From: Inquilinus limosus DSM 16000
GTDB taxonomy: Bacteria > Pseudomonadota > Alphaproteobacteria > DSM-16000 > Inquilinaceae
Reading direction: 5' to 3'
Assembly: GCF_000423185.1 (NCBI RefSeq)
Contig: NZ_AUHM01000006.1
Span: 310,001 to 374,000 of the forward strand
Length of the DNA: 64,000 nucleotides
Position numbers and translations under genes: made by a program. Each line of letters opens with the position of its first letter. The stretch's first letter is position 1. This document shows, one piece after another, positions 1 to 11,693 of this stretch. The notes below the pieces were generated by a model. That model did not search any database. It was not told the origin of the DNA and saw only the letters and a program-made list of their open reading frames with translations.

Positions 1-2310
<2,310 letters not shown>

Positions 2311-2311
2311 G

Positions 2312-5300
2312 TCACACCTCCTGCGCCGGTCGGATGCGCCAGATCGCGAAGGGCTGCACGGCGGGGTCGAGGCGGATGTGCTGGATCTTGCCGTGCCAGG
2401 TGAACGCTTCGCCGGTCATCAGGTTCTCGGCCGCCAGGGCGCCGTGGTCGGGCAGGCCCCATTCCCACAGCGGGATCTCGATGTCCGCCTCCTGCGGCCG
2501 GTGCGGGTCGAGGTTGACCGCGACCAGCAGGACGTTGCCGCGGTCGGGCGTCGCCTTGCCGTAATAGAGGATGCTGTCGTTGAAGGCGTTGTAGAAGGTC
2601 AGGCCGAGATGGGTCTGCAGCGCCGGGTTGGCGTGGCGGATCCGGTTCAGCCGGGTGATCTCGGCGATGATGTTGCCGGGCCGGTCCCAGTCCCAGGCGC
2701 GCAGCTGGTACTTTTCGCTGTCGAGATACTCCTCCTTGCCCGGGACCGCCTGCGCCTCGCACAGCTCGAAGCCGTTGTACATGCCCCACAGGCCGGACAG
2801 CGTGGTCGCCAGCGCGGCGCGGATCAGGAAGCCCGGGCGGCCGCTGGTCTGCAGGAACTGCGGGTTGATGTCCGGCGTGTTGACGAAGAAGTGCGGCCGG
2901 AAGTAGTCCTTCGGCGCGGTCGTCGTCAGCTCGGTCAGGTAGCCGGTCAGCTCCGCCTTGGTGTTGCGCCAGGTGAAGTAGGTGTAGGACTGCGAGAAGC
3001 CGATCTTCGCCAGCCGGTACATCACCTTGGGCCGGGTGAAGGCCTCGGCCAGGAAGACGACGCCGGGGTCGCGGCTGCGGATGTCGGCGATCAGCCACTC
3101 CCAGAAGGGGAAGGGCTTGGTGTGCGGGTTGTCGACCCGGAACAGCCGCACGCCCTCGCCGACCCAGAAGGCGACGATGTCGCGCAGGGTCCGCCACAGC
3201 TCCGGCAGCGCCGCCTCGGCGTAGAACTCGACATTGACGATGTCCTCGTACTTCTTCGGCGGGTTCTCGGCGTAGCGGATCGACCCGTCCGGCCGCCAGC
3301 CGAACCAGCCGGGGTGCTCGCGCAGCCAGGGATGGTCGGGGGCGCATTGGATGGCGAAGTCGAGGGCCAGCTCCAGCCCGTGCTCGGCCGCCGCGTCGCG
3401 CAGCCGGCGGAAATCCTCGATCGTGCCGAGCTGCGGATGGATCGCGTCGTGGCCGCCCTCGGCCGCGCCGATGGCGTAGGGGCTGCCGGGATCGTCCGGC
3501 CCGGGGGTGAGGGTGTTGTTGCGGCCCTTGCGGTTCTTCCGGCCGATCGGGTGGATCGGCGGGAAGTACAGCACGTCGAACCCCATGGCGCGGATCACCG
3601 GCAGCCGCCGGATCACGTCGTCGAAGGTGCCGTGCCGGTGCGGGTCGCCGCTGGCCGACCGCGGGAACAGTTCGTACCAGCTGGCGAAGCCGGCGGCGCG
3701 GCGCTCGGCGTCCACCGCCTGCGGCGGGTCCTGGCGGACGGCGAAGGGCCGGCGGTCGGCCCTGGTCATCAGCGCCGCCGTCTCCGGCGCCTGCAGCCGC
3801 TTGAGCCGGTCCGCCGGCGCGGCCTCGGCGAAACCGGCCAGCAACGTCTCCAGCTCGGCCCGGATCCGGCCGCGGCAGGCGTCGCGCGCCCGTTCGACCA
3901 GCAGCCTGCCCTCCTCGATCTCGACCGTGAGGTCCAGCCCTGCCAGCTGCTTCTTGCGCAGGTCGGACAGGAAGGTGGCGAAGTCGTCGCGCCAGGCCTC
4001 GACGGCGAAGAGGTAGCGGCCCATCCGCTCCAGCGGGAACTCCCCGGCCCAGCGGTCGTTGCCGATCGGCGCCATGCGCCGCTCGCGCCAGCCCCGCTCG
4101 TCCTCCGGCCGCCAGAGCAGGGCGACGGCGGTGATCTCGTGCCCGTCGGTGACCACGTCGGCCTCGACCCGCAGGCTCTCGCCGGCGATGCGCTTGACCG
4201 GGAAGCGGGGATGGCCGGGGGAAGGGGAGACCGCCTCGATCGCCACCCGCGGCGCGCGGATCGCGCGGGCCAGATCCAGCTCGGCGGTGCGCGACGGGGC
4301 GGCGGCGACCGGTGTCGCGCGCGGCGCCTCCAGCACCCGGGTCTCGCCGGCGTCGAGTGTGATCGGGCTGCTGCCGTCCAGCCAGGCCGGCGCATCGCCC
4401 AGCTTGGGCGAGAACGGGCCGAACTCGCCGCCGATGCCGCGCAGCATGTCGACGGGCCGCACGGCGGCCGGGCGCTGCAGATCGGTGTTGGCCAGGATCA
4501 GCTCGGCCCTTTCGGGCGCCGCGCCGGCCTCGGTGCGGAGGAGGGCGACGACCGTGGCCCCCGGGCCGCTGAGGCTGCGCAGCCTGGCGGCCTTGCCGTC
4601 CGGCCGGGTCAGCGCCGCGATGGTGGCCGCGATCTCCTCGCTCAGGTCGAAGGCCGAGGTCTCCCGCGCCCAGCGAAGCTCGGCCTCGGCGGTGCCGGCG
4701 GCGGGCTCGCGGGCGGCGAATTCGAAGCCCATCGGCAGCAGCAGCCCGTCCCCCGCCGCGGCGGCCAGCCGCAGCGACCGCAGATAGGCGCGGCGCAGCA
4801 GTGGGGTGCGGCGGATGCGGGCCGCCAGGCGCGGTCCCGACGGCGGCTCGGGATAGGTGATCGCCGGCAGCACCGGCGATGCCGGGCACAGCGGCGACCG
4901 TTGCCACGCCTCCAGCAGCCCGGCGGCCGAGACATGGGCATCGAAGCCGCAGTCCCGCAGCAGGATCTGGTCCGGCTCCCGGTCGGTCCAGGCAGCGAAC
5001 CAGATCCGGTCCGTCTCGGCCCGCGCCCGGGCGATGACCTCCGCCCAACGCCGCGCCTCGTCCGGGCTCGCGACCCGGCAGATGAAGCCGTCGACGCCGG
5101 CCTGGCAGGCGGCTACGAGCGGGGCCGGCAGCCGGGCGGCGGCCGCCTCGTCGAGCGCCGCCTTCGGCGTCCGGGATGGGAGGCGGCGCGGATCCGGCGG
5201 CGCGTCGTCGGCGGCCGGTCCCGCCGCCGCCTCGCCCTCCGCCGGGGCGAGCTGGAGGACGAGGCCCAGCCCGTGCCGGCGGCAGGCTTCGACCGCCAGG

Positions 5301-5524
5301 TCGATGGCCGCGCGGGATTGCGACAGCGCGGATGGGTCCGGCGGCGCCGCGACGACCAGATGGTCGAACCCCATCCGCGCGACCTGCGGCACGCGCTCGG
5401 CGAGGAAGGCCCCCGACAGCGACCCGAGGTCGCCGGTGAGGCTGTAGAGGATTCGGGGATCCCGGAGCGGGGCGGCTGCGGGGCGGCCGGACTTCCGGCG
5501 CAACTGGAGAGTCTGTCCGGGCAT
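2312..5524 (-). CDS. glgE: Alpha-1,4-glucan:maltose-1-phosphate maltosyltransferase GlgE, long form
   Basis: Cytoplasmic GH13 enzyme that transfers maltosyl units from maltose 1-phosphate onto alpha-1,4-glucan. It has 1,070 residues against roughly 660-700 for actinobacterial GlgE. The C-terminal ~660 residues carry the GlgE hallmarks: [26 protein letters not shown], the nucleophile in [11 protein letters not shown] (about residue 796) and the acid in [14 protein letters not shown]. The N-terminal ~400 residues look like an additional barrel-like region ([28 protein letters not shown]) without recognisable catalytic residues. Such long GlgE forms are known in proteobacteria. It sits directly upstream of treS. 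The 121 bp between it and the ABC permease gene upstream contain no clear terminator, so read-through from the sugar-uptake genes is possible. Confidence 0.93.
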   Translation of the reverse strand: MPGQTLQLRRKSGRPAAAPLRDPRILYSLTGDLGSLSGAFLAERVPQVARMGFDHLVVAAPPDPSALSQSRAAIDLAVEACRRHGLGLVLQLAPAEGEAAAGPAADDAPPDPRRLPSRTPKAALDEAAAARLPAPLVAACQAGVDGFICRVASPDEARRWAEVIARARAETDRIWFAAWTDREPDQILLRDCGFDAHVSAAGLLEAWQRSPLCPASPVLPAITYPEPPSGPRLAARIRRTPLLRRAYLRSLRLAAAAGDGLLLPMGFEFAAREPAAGTAEAELRWARETSAFDLSEEIAATIAALTRPDGKAARLRSLSGPGATVVALLRTEAGAAPERAELILANTDLQRPAAVRPVDMLRGIGGEFGPFSPKLGDAPAWLDGSSPITLDAGETRVLEAPRATPVAAAPSRTAELDLARAIRAPRVAIEAVSPSPGHPRFPVKRIAGESLRVEADVVTDGHEITAVALLWRPEDERGWRERRMAPIGNDRWAGEFPLERMGRYLFAVEAWRDDFATFLSDLRKKQLAGLDLTVEIEEGRLLVERARDACRGRIRAELETLLAGFAEAAPADRLKRLQAPETAALMTRADRRPFAVRQDPPQAVDAERRAAGFASWYELFPRSASGDPHRHGTFDDVIRRLPVIRAMGFDVLYFPPIHPIGRKNRKGRNNTLTPGPDDPGSPYAIGAAEGGHDAIHPQLGTIEDFRRLRDAAAEHGLELALDFAIQCAPDHPWLREHPGWFGWRPDGSIRYAENPPKKYEDIVNVEFYAEAALPELWRTLRDIVAFWVGEGVRLFRVDNPHTKPFPFWEWLIADIRSRDPGVVFLAEAFTRPKVMYRLAKIGFSQSYTYFTWRNTKAELTGYLTELTTTAPKDYFRPHFFVNTPDINPQFLQTSGRPGFLIRAALATTLSGLWGMYNGFELCEAQAVPGKEEYLDSEKYQLRAWDWDRPGNIIAEITRLNRIRHANPALQTHLGLTFYNAFNDSILYYGKATPDRGNVLLVAVNLDPHRPQEADIEIPLWEWGLPDHGALAAENLMTGEAFTWHGKIQHIRLDPAVQPFAIWRIRPAQEV

Positions 5525-5645
5525 GTCCGGTCTCGCGGCAGTTGCGGCTAGGTTCTTCTTCCGAGAACGGGAGCCGCATCGCCGCGGTTCCTGACCGCGC
5601 CGATCGATGGAATTCAGGCGAAGCGAGGCCGCCGGCCGGCCTGCC

Positions 5646-6539
5646 CTATTTGACCGCGCCCGCGGTCAGGCCCCGGATGATGTAGCGCTCGAGGAACACG
5701 CCGATGATCGCGAGCGGCGCGATCGCCGCGGTCGACAAGGCCGCCATCGACCACCAGTTGATGCCTTGCGAGCCGGTCTGGCTGGCCACCATCACCGGCA
5801 GGGTCTTGGCGTCGGTGCTGGTCAGCAGCGCGGCGAAGAAATACTCGTTCCAGCACAGCACGACCGACAGGATGAAGGCCGCCACCATGCCGGGCAGGGC
5901 CAGCGGCACCACGATGCGCAGGAAGGCCTGCCACACCGTCGCGCCGTCGACCCGCGCCGCCTCCTCCAGCTCGATGGGAATCGAGGCGAACTGGTCGCGC
6001 ATGATCCAGATCACGATCGGCAGCACCATCAGCGTGTAGACCAGGATCAGCCCGATCCGGGTGTCCAGCAGCGCCAGCTCCTTGTAGAGCACCAGGAACG
6101 GCATCGCCAGGACCACAGGCGGCAGGATCAGCTGCGACAGGAACCAGAAGGAGATGTCCTTGTTGCGCCACGGCCCGAACCGGTAGCGGAAGCGGCTGAG
6201 GCCGTAGGCGGCGAGCGAGCCGATGGCGACCGCCAGCAGCGAGGCGCCGATCGAGGCGACGACGCTGTTCTCGAAGCGCAGCAGGAACTCCTCCCGCACC
6301 GTCGAGGTGGCGCCGATCGTATCCGGCGACAGGCCGAGCGAGCGCCAGCCGCGCCAGTCCGGCTGGAAGTCGATCCAGGGGATCAGATGCCCCCGGGTGA
6401 CGTCGACCGCGGTCTTGAACGAGGTGGTGACGGTCCAGTAGATCGGGAACAGCGAGATGAAGGCCCACAGCAGCGCCGCGGCGTAGAGCAGCGTGCGGCC
6501 GGACAGGCGCCGGAGGCGCAGGGGCGCCGCGCCGGTCAT
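5646..6539 (-). CDS. Carbohydrate ABC transporter permease, MalG type
   Basis: Inner-membrane permease of 297 residues in the MalG/ThuG family (binding-protein-dependent transport inner membrane component). Several hydrophobic spans are visible, beginning with [19 protein letters not shown]. The cytoplasmic EAA loop reads [26 protein letters not shown], shown here only as its landmarks EEAARVDGA and the following LPG. ATG at 6539 overlaps the stop of the upstream MalF-type gene by 4 bp (ATGA), indicating coupled translation. The matching ATPase is not in the window. It may be a shared MsiK/UgpC-type subunit encoded elsewhere. The substrate is unknown and should be read together with the divergent kinase operon. 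Confidence 0.9.
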   Translation of the reverse strand: MTGAAPLRLRRLSGRTLLYAAALLWAFISLFPIYWTVTTSFKTAVDVTRGHLIPWIDFQPDWRGWRSLGLSPDTIGATSTVREEFLLRFENSVVASIGASLLAVAIGSLAAYGLSRFRYRFGPWRNKDISFWFLSQLILPPVVLAMPFLVLYKELALLDTRIGLILVYTLMVLPIVIWIMRDQFASIPIELEEAARVDGATVWQAFLRIVVPLALPGMVAAFILSVVLCWNEYFFAALLTSTDAKTLPVMVASQTGSQGINWWSMAALSTAAIAPLAIIGVFLERYIIRGLTAGAVK

Positions 6540-7666
6540 GTCAGCCGCCGCATCCAGCGGCTGACCAGGCTGAGCAGCGCGGTCACGAAGACGATGATCA
6601 TCACGAAATAGACCTGCGCCAGCATGGTGCCGTAGCCGACATTCGATCGGTCCCGGTACTCGCGATAGATGAAGCTCGACACCGTGTCCGTGGCGCCGCC
6701 GGGGCCGCCCGCGGTCACGTTGATGACGATGTCGGCCAGCTTCAGCTCGAAGATGATCCGCAGGATCACGGCGGTGACGCTGACCGGCAGCATCAGCGGG
6801 AAGGTGATCTTCCAGAAGGACTGCCAGGCCTTGGCGCCGTCGATCCGCGCCGCCTCCAGGATGTCGTTCGGCAGCGCCTGCAGCCCGGCCAGCAGCAAGA
6901 TCATGACGAAGGGGATCGAGACCCAGGCGTCCATCGCCATGATACTGAGCCGCGCCATCCAGGGCGAGGCGAAGAAGGCCGGATTCTCCCAGCCGAGATA
7001 CCGGGCCAGCGACGCCGCCGGGCCGAAGCGGTACTCCATGATCGACTTGCCGATCATCCAGCTGACCGCGACCGGGCTCAGCATGAACGGCATCAGGAAG
7101 GCGACGCGGAAGAACTTGCGGGCGCGGATCTCCGCGTTCAGCAGCAGGGCCAGGCCGAAGGCGATGGCGTATTGCACCAGCACCGCCAGCACGTACCAGA
7201 CCATGTTGCCGAGCGCGTTCCAGTAATAGGGATCGGCCCAGAGGGTGCGGAGGTTGTCGAGGCCGTTGAGCTGCCGGCCGGCGAAGGAACTGAGGTTCCA
7301 GTCGGTGAAAGCGATGTAGAGGCCGAAGACGGTCGGGAAGATCACCATCGACACGGTGAACAGCACCGCGGGCAGCAGGAACAGCGCCCGGTGCCCGGCC
7401 TCGCCCCGGATCATCACCTGCCCGGCGCCGAGCGCCACCGCCCAGGCCAGATAGGCGTAGAGCAGGGGGCGCCAGCTCTCGAAGCCGATCGCGACGACCC
7501 CCGCCGAGTCCAGCACCTGCAGCAGCAGCACCGCCGCGAGGCCGAGGGTGGCGAGCCCGATCAGCCATCGGCCCGCGACCTTGCGGCCGGCGGGAATGTG
7601 CGACGAGACTGGCTTGATGCTGTGATCGCCGGCGAGGGCGCCGGCGCTGATCTCCGCTTCGCTCAT
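6536..7666 (-). CDS. Carbohydrate ABC transporter permease, MalF type
   Basis: Inner-membrane permease of 376 residues, partner of the MalG-type protein. There are about eight membrane spans with a long N-terminal section before the conserved region. The EAA motif is visible as LEAARIDGAKAWQSFWKI followed by FPLMLPV. Start ATG at 7666. The gene follows the solute-binding-protein gene after a 220 bp spacer filled with strong inverted repeats, and it overlaps the next permease by 4 bp. The order binding protein, MalF, MalG is the usual one for CUT1 sugar importers. Confidence 0.9.
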   Translation of the reverse strand: MSEAEISAGALAGDHSIKPVSSHIPAGRKVAGRWLIGLATLGLAAVLLLQVLDSAGVVAIGFESWRPLLYAYLAWAVALGAGQVMIRGEAGHRALFLLPAVLFTVSMVIFPTVFGLYIAFTDWNLSSFAGRQLNGLDNLRTLWADPYYWNALGNMVWYVLAVLVQYAIAFGLALLLNAEIRARKFFRVAFLMPFMLSPVAVSWMIGKSIMEYRFGPAASLARYLGWENPAFFASPWMARLSIMAMDAWVSIPFVMILLLAGLQALPNDILEAARIDGAKAWQSFWKITFPLMLPVSVTAVILRIIFELKLADIVINVTAGGPGGATDTVSSFIYREYRDRSNVGYGTMLAQVYFVMIIVFVTALLSLVSRWMRRLT

Positions 7667-7714
7667 GCCGGTCGGGACCGCAGTTGCGTGCTGTCGAGGG
7701 CGACCTCCGCGTTG

Positions 7715-7849
7715 CCTCTCCCGCTTGCGGGATAGGTCGGAACCGCGTCAGCGGTTCCGGGTGAGGGCGTTCGTCGAGGCCTGTGCCAGCCCTCACCCGG
7801 ACGTCCTGGCGGACGTCCGACCTCTCCCGCCACGCGGGAGAGGTCGGAC
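7715..7849. repeat. Cluster of hairpin-forming inverted repeats between binding-protein and permease genes
   Basis: Three nested or adjacent inverted repeats are readable. 7739-7746 pairs with 7751-7758 (8 bp arms). 7757-7768 pairs with 7789-7800 (12 bp arms, CCGGGTGAGGGC). 7815-7830 pairs perfectly with 7834-7849 (16 bp arms, 3 nt loop). A related copy of the CCTCTCCCGC hairpin starts at 7715. No oligo-T tract follows, so these are not classic terminators. Their place after the binding-protein gene parallels the REP elements between malE and malF of enterobacteria, which protect the upstream mRNA and lower permease expression. Confidence 0.75.
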
Positions 7850-7886
7850 GACTGCCCGGACGCTGTCACCCGATTGTCTCCGGCCC

Positions 7887-9548
7887 TCACAGCCCGAGCG
7901 ACGCCTTGTAGAGCGCGATCTGCTTGTCCCGGCCGATCTGGTCGGTGATCTTCTCCCAGGCTGCGGCGATGGCGTCGGCGCCTTGCTGGGCGGTGCTCTG
8001 GCCGGCGAAGACCTTGGCCAGCTCGTCCTCCGCCACGCTGTAGTACTGGAAGATGCCGGGAATCCGCGGCTCGATCGCCGCATTCGGGTGGTTGTAGGAG
8101 TCCGCGTTGGCCCTCAGATAGGAGCTGATGAAGGCTTCGTCGTAGCCGGCCGCCACCCATTCCGGGATCTGGAAGTGGCTGTTCCGATAGGGCTGGAAGC
8201 CGGAGGGATAGGCCGCCATCCACAGCGACAGGTCCTTGCCGCCGAGATGGGCCGCGGCGCTCCAGGCCGCCTTGTGCTTGGCCGGGTCGTTGTCGACCCG
8301 GGCCATGACATAGACGCCCCAGCCGATATAGGCCATGTTCGGCGCGTGGTTCGGGCCGCCCGGCAGCTTGTCCCACGCCCCGGTCTTGGCGTTGTAGACG
8401 TCGTCCGACCCCGGCAGGATGCTGAAGCCGCAGACGTCGCCGATCACCGAAGAGTCGCTGGTCTTGGCGTTCGAGCCGACATCGCCCCACCACGCCACCA
8501 TCGATCCGGTTCCGGCCAGGAACTGCTGGAAGGCGGTGGTGTTGGGGTCGGCGCCCAGCTGGTCCGGCGGCTCGGAGGGCAGGGCGTCGATCACGTCCTG
8601 GATCGCCCGCACCCAGGCCGGGTTGTTGATCCGCGGCTTCATCGTGTCGACGTCGAACAGCCAGGCCTTGTCGTCCGGGTGCTTGGCATAGGCCGAGGCC
8701 CGGCTGCCCAGGAAATAGAAGCCGAAGCCGCCCCAGGCCTTGGGCGCGTCGAGATAGCCGTAGGCGTCCTGGCCGGCGACCTGCCTGCCCTTGAGGAACT
8801 TGGTCACCGCCTGGACCTGCTGCCAGGTCTTCGGCACGCCCCATTCGCCCTGGCCGCCGGATTCCTTCCAGGCCGCCGCCAGATCGGCGTCGGAGAAGAC
8901 GTCGGTGCGGTAGTTGAAGGTGTGGCAGTCGCCGTCGATCGAGATCCGGTAGGTCTTGCCCTCCCAGGTGCCGACCGGGGCCTTCAGGTAGCCGACATAG
9001 TCGTCCATCTCGATCTGGGCCTTGACCCAATCCGGCATCTCCGAGGCCAGGCCCTTGCCGCACACGTCGCCTTCGAACGGGGCGCCCATCTCGACAATGT
9101 CGAAATCCACCGTGCCGGTGGCGATCGCCTGTTGCAGCCGCGGGTTGTAGTCGGCCTGGGCCAGGTCGATCCAGGTGATCCGGGCGCCGGTATAGGCCTC
9201 CCACGGCTTCAGGAAGCCGCGGAACAGCAGGTTGTGCAGGTTCTGGTTGTTCAGCCCCATGAAGGTGAGCTGGACGCCGTTGAACTCGCCCTCCTTGATC
9301 ATCGCCTTGGTCGGGCCGAGGCACAGCTCGCCCACCTTCTGCCAGTCGGCATCGGTCGGCGACCCCTTGCCGACGCCCGGGATCTGCAGGATCTGGGCGC
9401 GCAGGTCACTCTGCGCCAGCGCCGTCGACGACAAGGGGCCGAGCAGGCCCGTCGTCCCCAGGGCCGCGCCGAGCCCGGCCGCACCCTTCAGAACCGAGCG
9501 CCGGCTGGCCTGCATCCCGACAAAACGATCATAATCCTGTTGCTTCAC
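7887..9548 (-). CDS. Sugar ABC transporter substrate-binding protein (family 1, Tat-type signal)
   Basis: Periplasmic solute-binding protein of 553 residues, larger than typical MalE-type proteins (about 400-450). The N-terminus has a twin-arginine-like signal, SRRSVLKGAAGLGAALG, ending near TALAQ. This suggests Tat export of a folded protein. The body contains the usual extracellular-binding-protein features such as ARITWIDLAQADYNPRLQQA and GSMVAWWGDVGSN. The start is GTG at 9548, chosen because a clear GGAGG lies 6 nt upstream. First gene of the importer operon, divergent from the BtpA/M42/kinase operon across a LacI-type operator. The ligand cannot be named from sequence. A carbohydrate is inferred from the permease type and the FGGY kinase. 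Confidence 0.9.
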   Translation of the reverse strand: MKQQDYDRFVGMQASRRSVLKGAAGLGAALGTTGLLGPLSSTALAQSDLRAQILQIPGVGKGSPTDADWQKVGELCLGPTKAMIKEGEFNGVQLTFMGLNNQNLHNLLFRGFLKPWEAYTGARITWIDLAQADYNPRLQQAIATGTVDFDIVEMGAPFEGDVCGKGLASEMPDWVKAQIEMDDYVGYLKAPVGTWEGKTYRISIDGDCHTFNYRTDVFSDADLAAAWKESGGQGEWGVPKTWQQVQAVTKFLKGRQVAGQDAYGYLDAPKAWGGFGFYFLGSRASAYAKHPDDKAWLFDVDTMKPRINNPAWVRAIQDVIDALPSEPPDQLGADPNTTAFQQFLAGTGSMVAWWGDVGSNAKTSDSSVIGDVCGFSILPGSDDVYNAKTGAWDKLPGGPNHAPNMAYIGWGVYVMARVDNDPAKHKAAWSAAAHLGGKDLSLWMAAYPSGFQPYRNSHFQIPEWVAAGYDEAFISSYLRANADSYNHPNAAIEPRIPGIFQYYSVAEDELAKVFAGQSTAQQGADAIAAAWEKITDQIGRDKQIALYKASLGL

Positions 9549-9605
9549 CGCGAACCTCCCTGTGTTCTTCGTCTTGTGTCGTCCGGGCTCGGCAGCCGTT
9601 TCTTG

Positions 9606-9617
9606 TGAAACGTTTCA
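9606..9617. promoter_or_regulatory. LacI/GalR-family operator palindrome
   Basis: TGAAACGTTTCA is a perfect 12 bp palindrome with the central CG typical of LacI-family operators. It lies in the 193 bp divergent spacer, about 58 bp upstream of the binding-protein start and 125 bp upstream of the BtpA start. It could therefore control both arms. No LacI-family gene occurs in the window. Confidence 0.65.
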
Positions 9618-9741
9618 TGCGGCCCGGCCTCCGGCTGCGATTTCGGCGGGTGACGAAGGCGAAGCTGAGTATGATGCGGCCTCGATGGGGGCGCAAGGGA
9701 ACGGCCGGAAGCCGCAACCCGAATTAGGGAGAGACATCCGG

Positions 9742-10560
9742 ATGGGCAGGGTTGGCAATTTTCAGAGGGTGTTCGGCGACCGAAAGCCGGTCATTGCGAT
9801 GGTGCATTTCGGCGCCTTGCCCGGTGCACCGCTCCACGACTCGGCAGCGGGACTCGACGGGCTGCTCGAAGGCGCGCGCCGCGACCTCCTGGCGCTGCAG
9901 GCGGCCGGCTTCGACGCCGTGATGTTCGGCAACGAGAACGACCGGCCCTACGAGTTCAAGGTCGACCCGGCCTCGACCGCGACCATGGCCTATCTCATCG
10001 GCCGGCTGCGGCCGGAGATCACGGTGCCGTTCGGCGTCAACGTGCTGTGGGATCCGGCCAGCACGGTCGCGCTGGCGGCCGCCACCGGCGCCGCATTCGT
10101 GCGCGAGATCATGACCGGCACCTACGCCTCCGACATGGGCCCGTGGAATCCCGATGCCGGCGCCGCCATGCGCTATCGCGACCGGCTCGGCCGCCGGGAC
10201 CTCGCGATGCTGTACAACATCTCCGCCGAGTTCGCCTGGTCGCTGGACCGGCGCAGCCTGGCCGACCGGGCGCGCAGCGCCGTGTTCTCCAGCATCCCCG
10301 ACGCGGTCCTGGTCTCCGGCGCGATCACCGGCGAGGCCGCGGCGATGTCGGACCTCGAAGCGGTCAAGCAGGCCTTGCCGCACACCCCGGTCCTGGCCAA
10401 CACGGGCGTCAGGCACGAGACGGTGGCCGACGTGCTGCGGGTGGCGGATGGCTGCATCGTCGGCTCCTCGCTCAAGGTCGACGGCAACACCTGGAACCCG
10501 GTCGATCCCGACCGCGCGGCCGAGTTCATGCGGCTGGCGCGGGCGGCCCGGCAGGGCTGA
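9742..10560 (+). CDS. BtpA/SgcQ-family TIM-barrel protein
   Basis: A 272-residue member of the BtpA family. Members were first linked to photosystem I biogenesis in cyanobacteria, but in heterotrophs they occur in sugar-utilisation clusters (SgcQ of the E. coli sgc cluster). Conserved landmarks are VIAMVHFGALPGAP near the N-terminus, GFDAVMFGNENDRPY, FGVNVLWDPAST and VLANTGVRHETV near the C-terminus. The phosphate-binding-like end VADGCIVGSSLKVDG resembles TIM-barrel isomerases and aldolases. ATG at 9742 is preceded by AGGGAGAG with good spacing. An upstream in-frame start at 9562 would run through the operator and is not favoured. First gene of a three-gene operon with an M42 hydrolase and an FGGY kinase. 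The biochemical activity is not established. Confidence 0.88.
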   Translation: MGRVGNFQRVFGDRKPVIAMVHFGALPGAPLHDSAAGLDGLLEGARRDLLALQAAGFDAVMFGNENDRPYEFKVDPASTATMAYLIGRLRPEITVPFGVNVLWDPASTVALAAATGAAFVREIMTGTYASDMGPWNPDAGAAMRYRDRLGRRDLAMLYNISAEFAWSLDRRSLADRARSAVFSSIPDAVLVSGAITGEAAAMSDLEAVKQALPHTPVLANTGVRHETVADVLRVADGCIVGSSLKVDGNTWNPVDPDRAAEFMRLARAARQG

Positions 10561-10565
10561 CGGCG

Positions 10566-11693
10566 ATGGCGACGGAGCTGCCGGACCATCCGGCCAAGCG
10601 GCGCCTGCGCGGGCTGGTGTCGGAGCTGATGCTGATCCCGGGCCTCAGCGGCCATGAAGGGCGGGTGCGGCGGCATCTCGCCGGGTTGCTGTCAGGGCTC
10701 GGCATCGCCTCCCGCACCGACCGGCTGGGCAACCTGATCGCGACGGTCGAGGGCACGGTCGCCGGGCCCAGCGTGATGCTGTTCGCCCATATGGACCAGC
10801 TCGGCCTCATCGTCCGCAAGATCGAGCCGGGCGGCTTGGTGCGGGTGGAGCGGCTGGGCGGGGTGCCGGAGAAGGCGCTGCCGTCCCAGCCCGTGGTGTT
10901 CTGCACCGGCGGCCGCGACGTGCCGGGCGTGATCGCCAACAAGAGCCACCACGCCACCTCGCAAGAGGAGAAGTACCGGGTCCTGCCTTACCCCGAGATC
11001 TATATCGATGCCGGTTTCGACAGCGCCGCCGAGGCGCTGGCCGCCGGCATCGACATCGGCACGCCGGTGGTCTACGCGCCGAAGGTGGTGGAGCTGGCCG
11101 GCGACCGCATCGCCGGCACCGCGGTCGACGACCGCGCCGGCTGCGCCGTGATCATCGAGGTCGCCCGCGCCCTGCTGGCGGCGCCGCGGCGGCCGACCGT
11201 GCATCTGGTGTTCTCGGTGCAGGAGGAGTTCAACCTGCGCGGCGCGGTGACGGCGGCGCAGGTGCTGGCGCCCGACATCGCCATCCAGCTCGACATCGTC
11301 CTCGCCACCGACACGCCGGACATGGCGCAGCGCGGCGATATCCGCCTCGGCGGCGGGCCGGCGATGAGCCTGTACAGCTTCCACGGCCGTGGCACGCTGA
11401 ACGGCACCATCCCGCATCCGGCGCTGGTCGCCCTGTTCGGCGAGACCGCTCGCGGCGAGGGCATCCCGCTGCAGAAGAGCGCCCATGTCGGCCTGCTGAC
11501 CGATTCCTCCTACGTGCAGCTGGTGCATGCCGGCGTCGCCGCGATCGATCTCGGCTTCCCGGCCCGCGGCACCCATTCCTCGCTCGAGATCTGCGACCTC
11601 TCCGACCTCGCCGGGCTGGCGCGCCTGCTGGCCGCCGGCATCGGCCGCATCGACGACAGCTTCAGCCTCGACCGCGATCGGTACGTGACATGA
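10566..11693 (+). CDS. M42-family metallohydrolase (FrvX/SgcX-like)
   Basis: Cytoplasmic dinuclear-metal hydrolase of 375 residues in the glutamyl-aminopeptidase/endoglucanase M42 family. Likely metal ligands and catalytic residues are visible in order: AHMDQLG (His/Asp), TAVDDRAGC (bridging Asp), VQEEFNLRG (Glu-Glu), ATDTPD (Asp) and GTHSSLE (His). The gene starts 5 bp after the BtpA stop and overlaps the kinase start by 4 bp. In enterobacterial sgc and frv sugar loci a homologue is likewise associated with sugar genes, so the true substrate may be a sugar derivative rather than a peptide. That is inference from context. Confidence 0.88.
   Translation: MATELPDHPAKRRLRGLVSELMLIPGLSGHEGRVRRHLAGLLSGLGIASRTDRLGNLIATVEGTVAGPSVMLFAHMDQLGLIVRKIEPGGLVRVERLGGVPEKALPSQPVVFCTGGRDVPGVIANKSHHATSQEEKYRVLPYPEIYIDAGFDSAAEALAAGIDIGTPVVYAPKVVELAGDRIAGTAVDDRAGCAVIIEVARALLAAPRRPTVHLVFSVQEEFNLRGAVTAAQVLAPDIAIQLDIVLATDTPDMAQRGDIRLGGGPAMSLYSFHGRGTLNGTIPHPALVALFGETARGEGIPLQKSAHVGLLTDSSYVQLVHAGVAAIDLGFPARGTHSSLEICDLSDLAGLARLLAAGIGRIDDSFSLDRDRYVT

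Noticed and set aside
9562-9741. N-terminal extension of the BtpA gene
   Set aside because: It runs through the LacI-type operator and promoter region. BtpA homology starts just after ATG 9742, which has a strong ribosome binding site.
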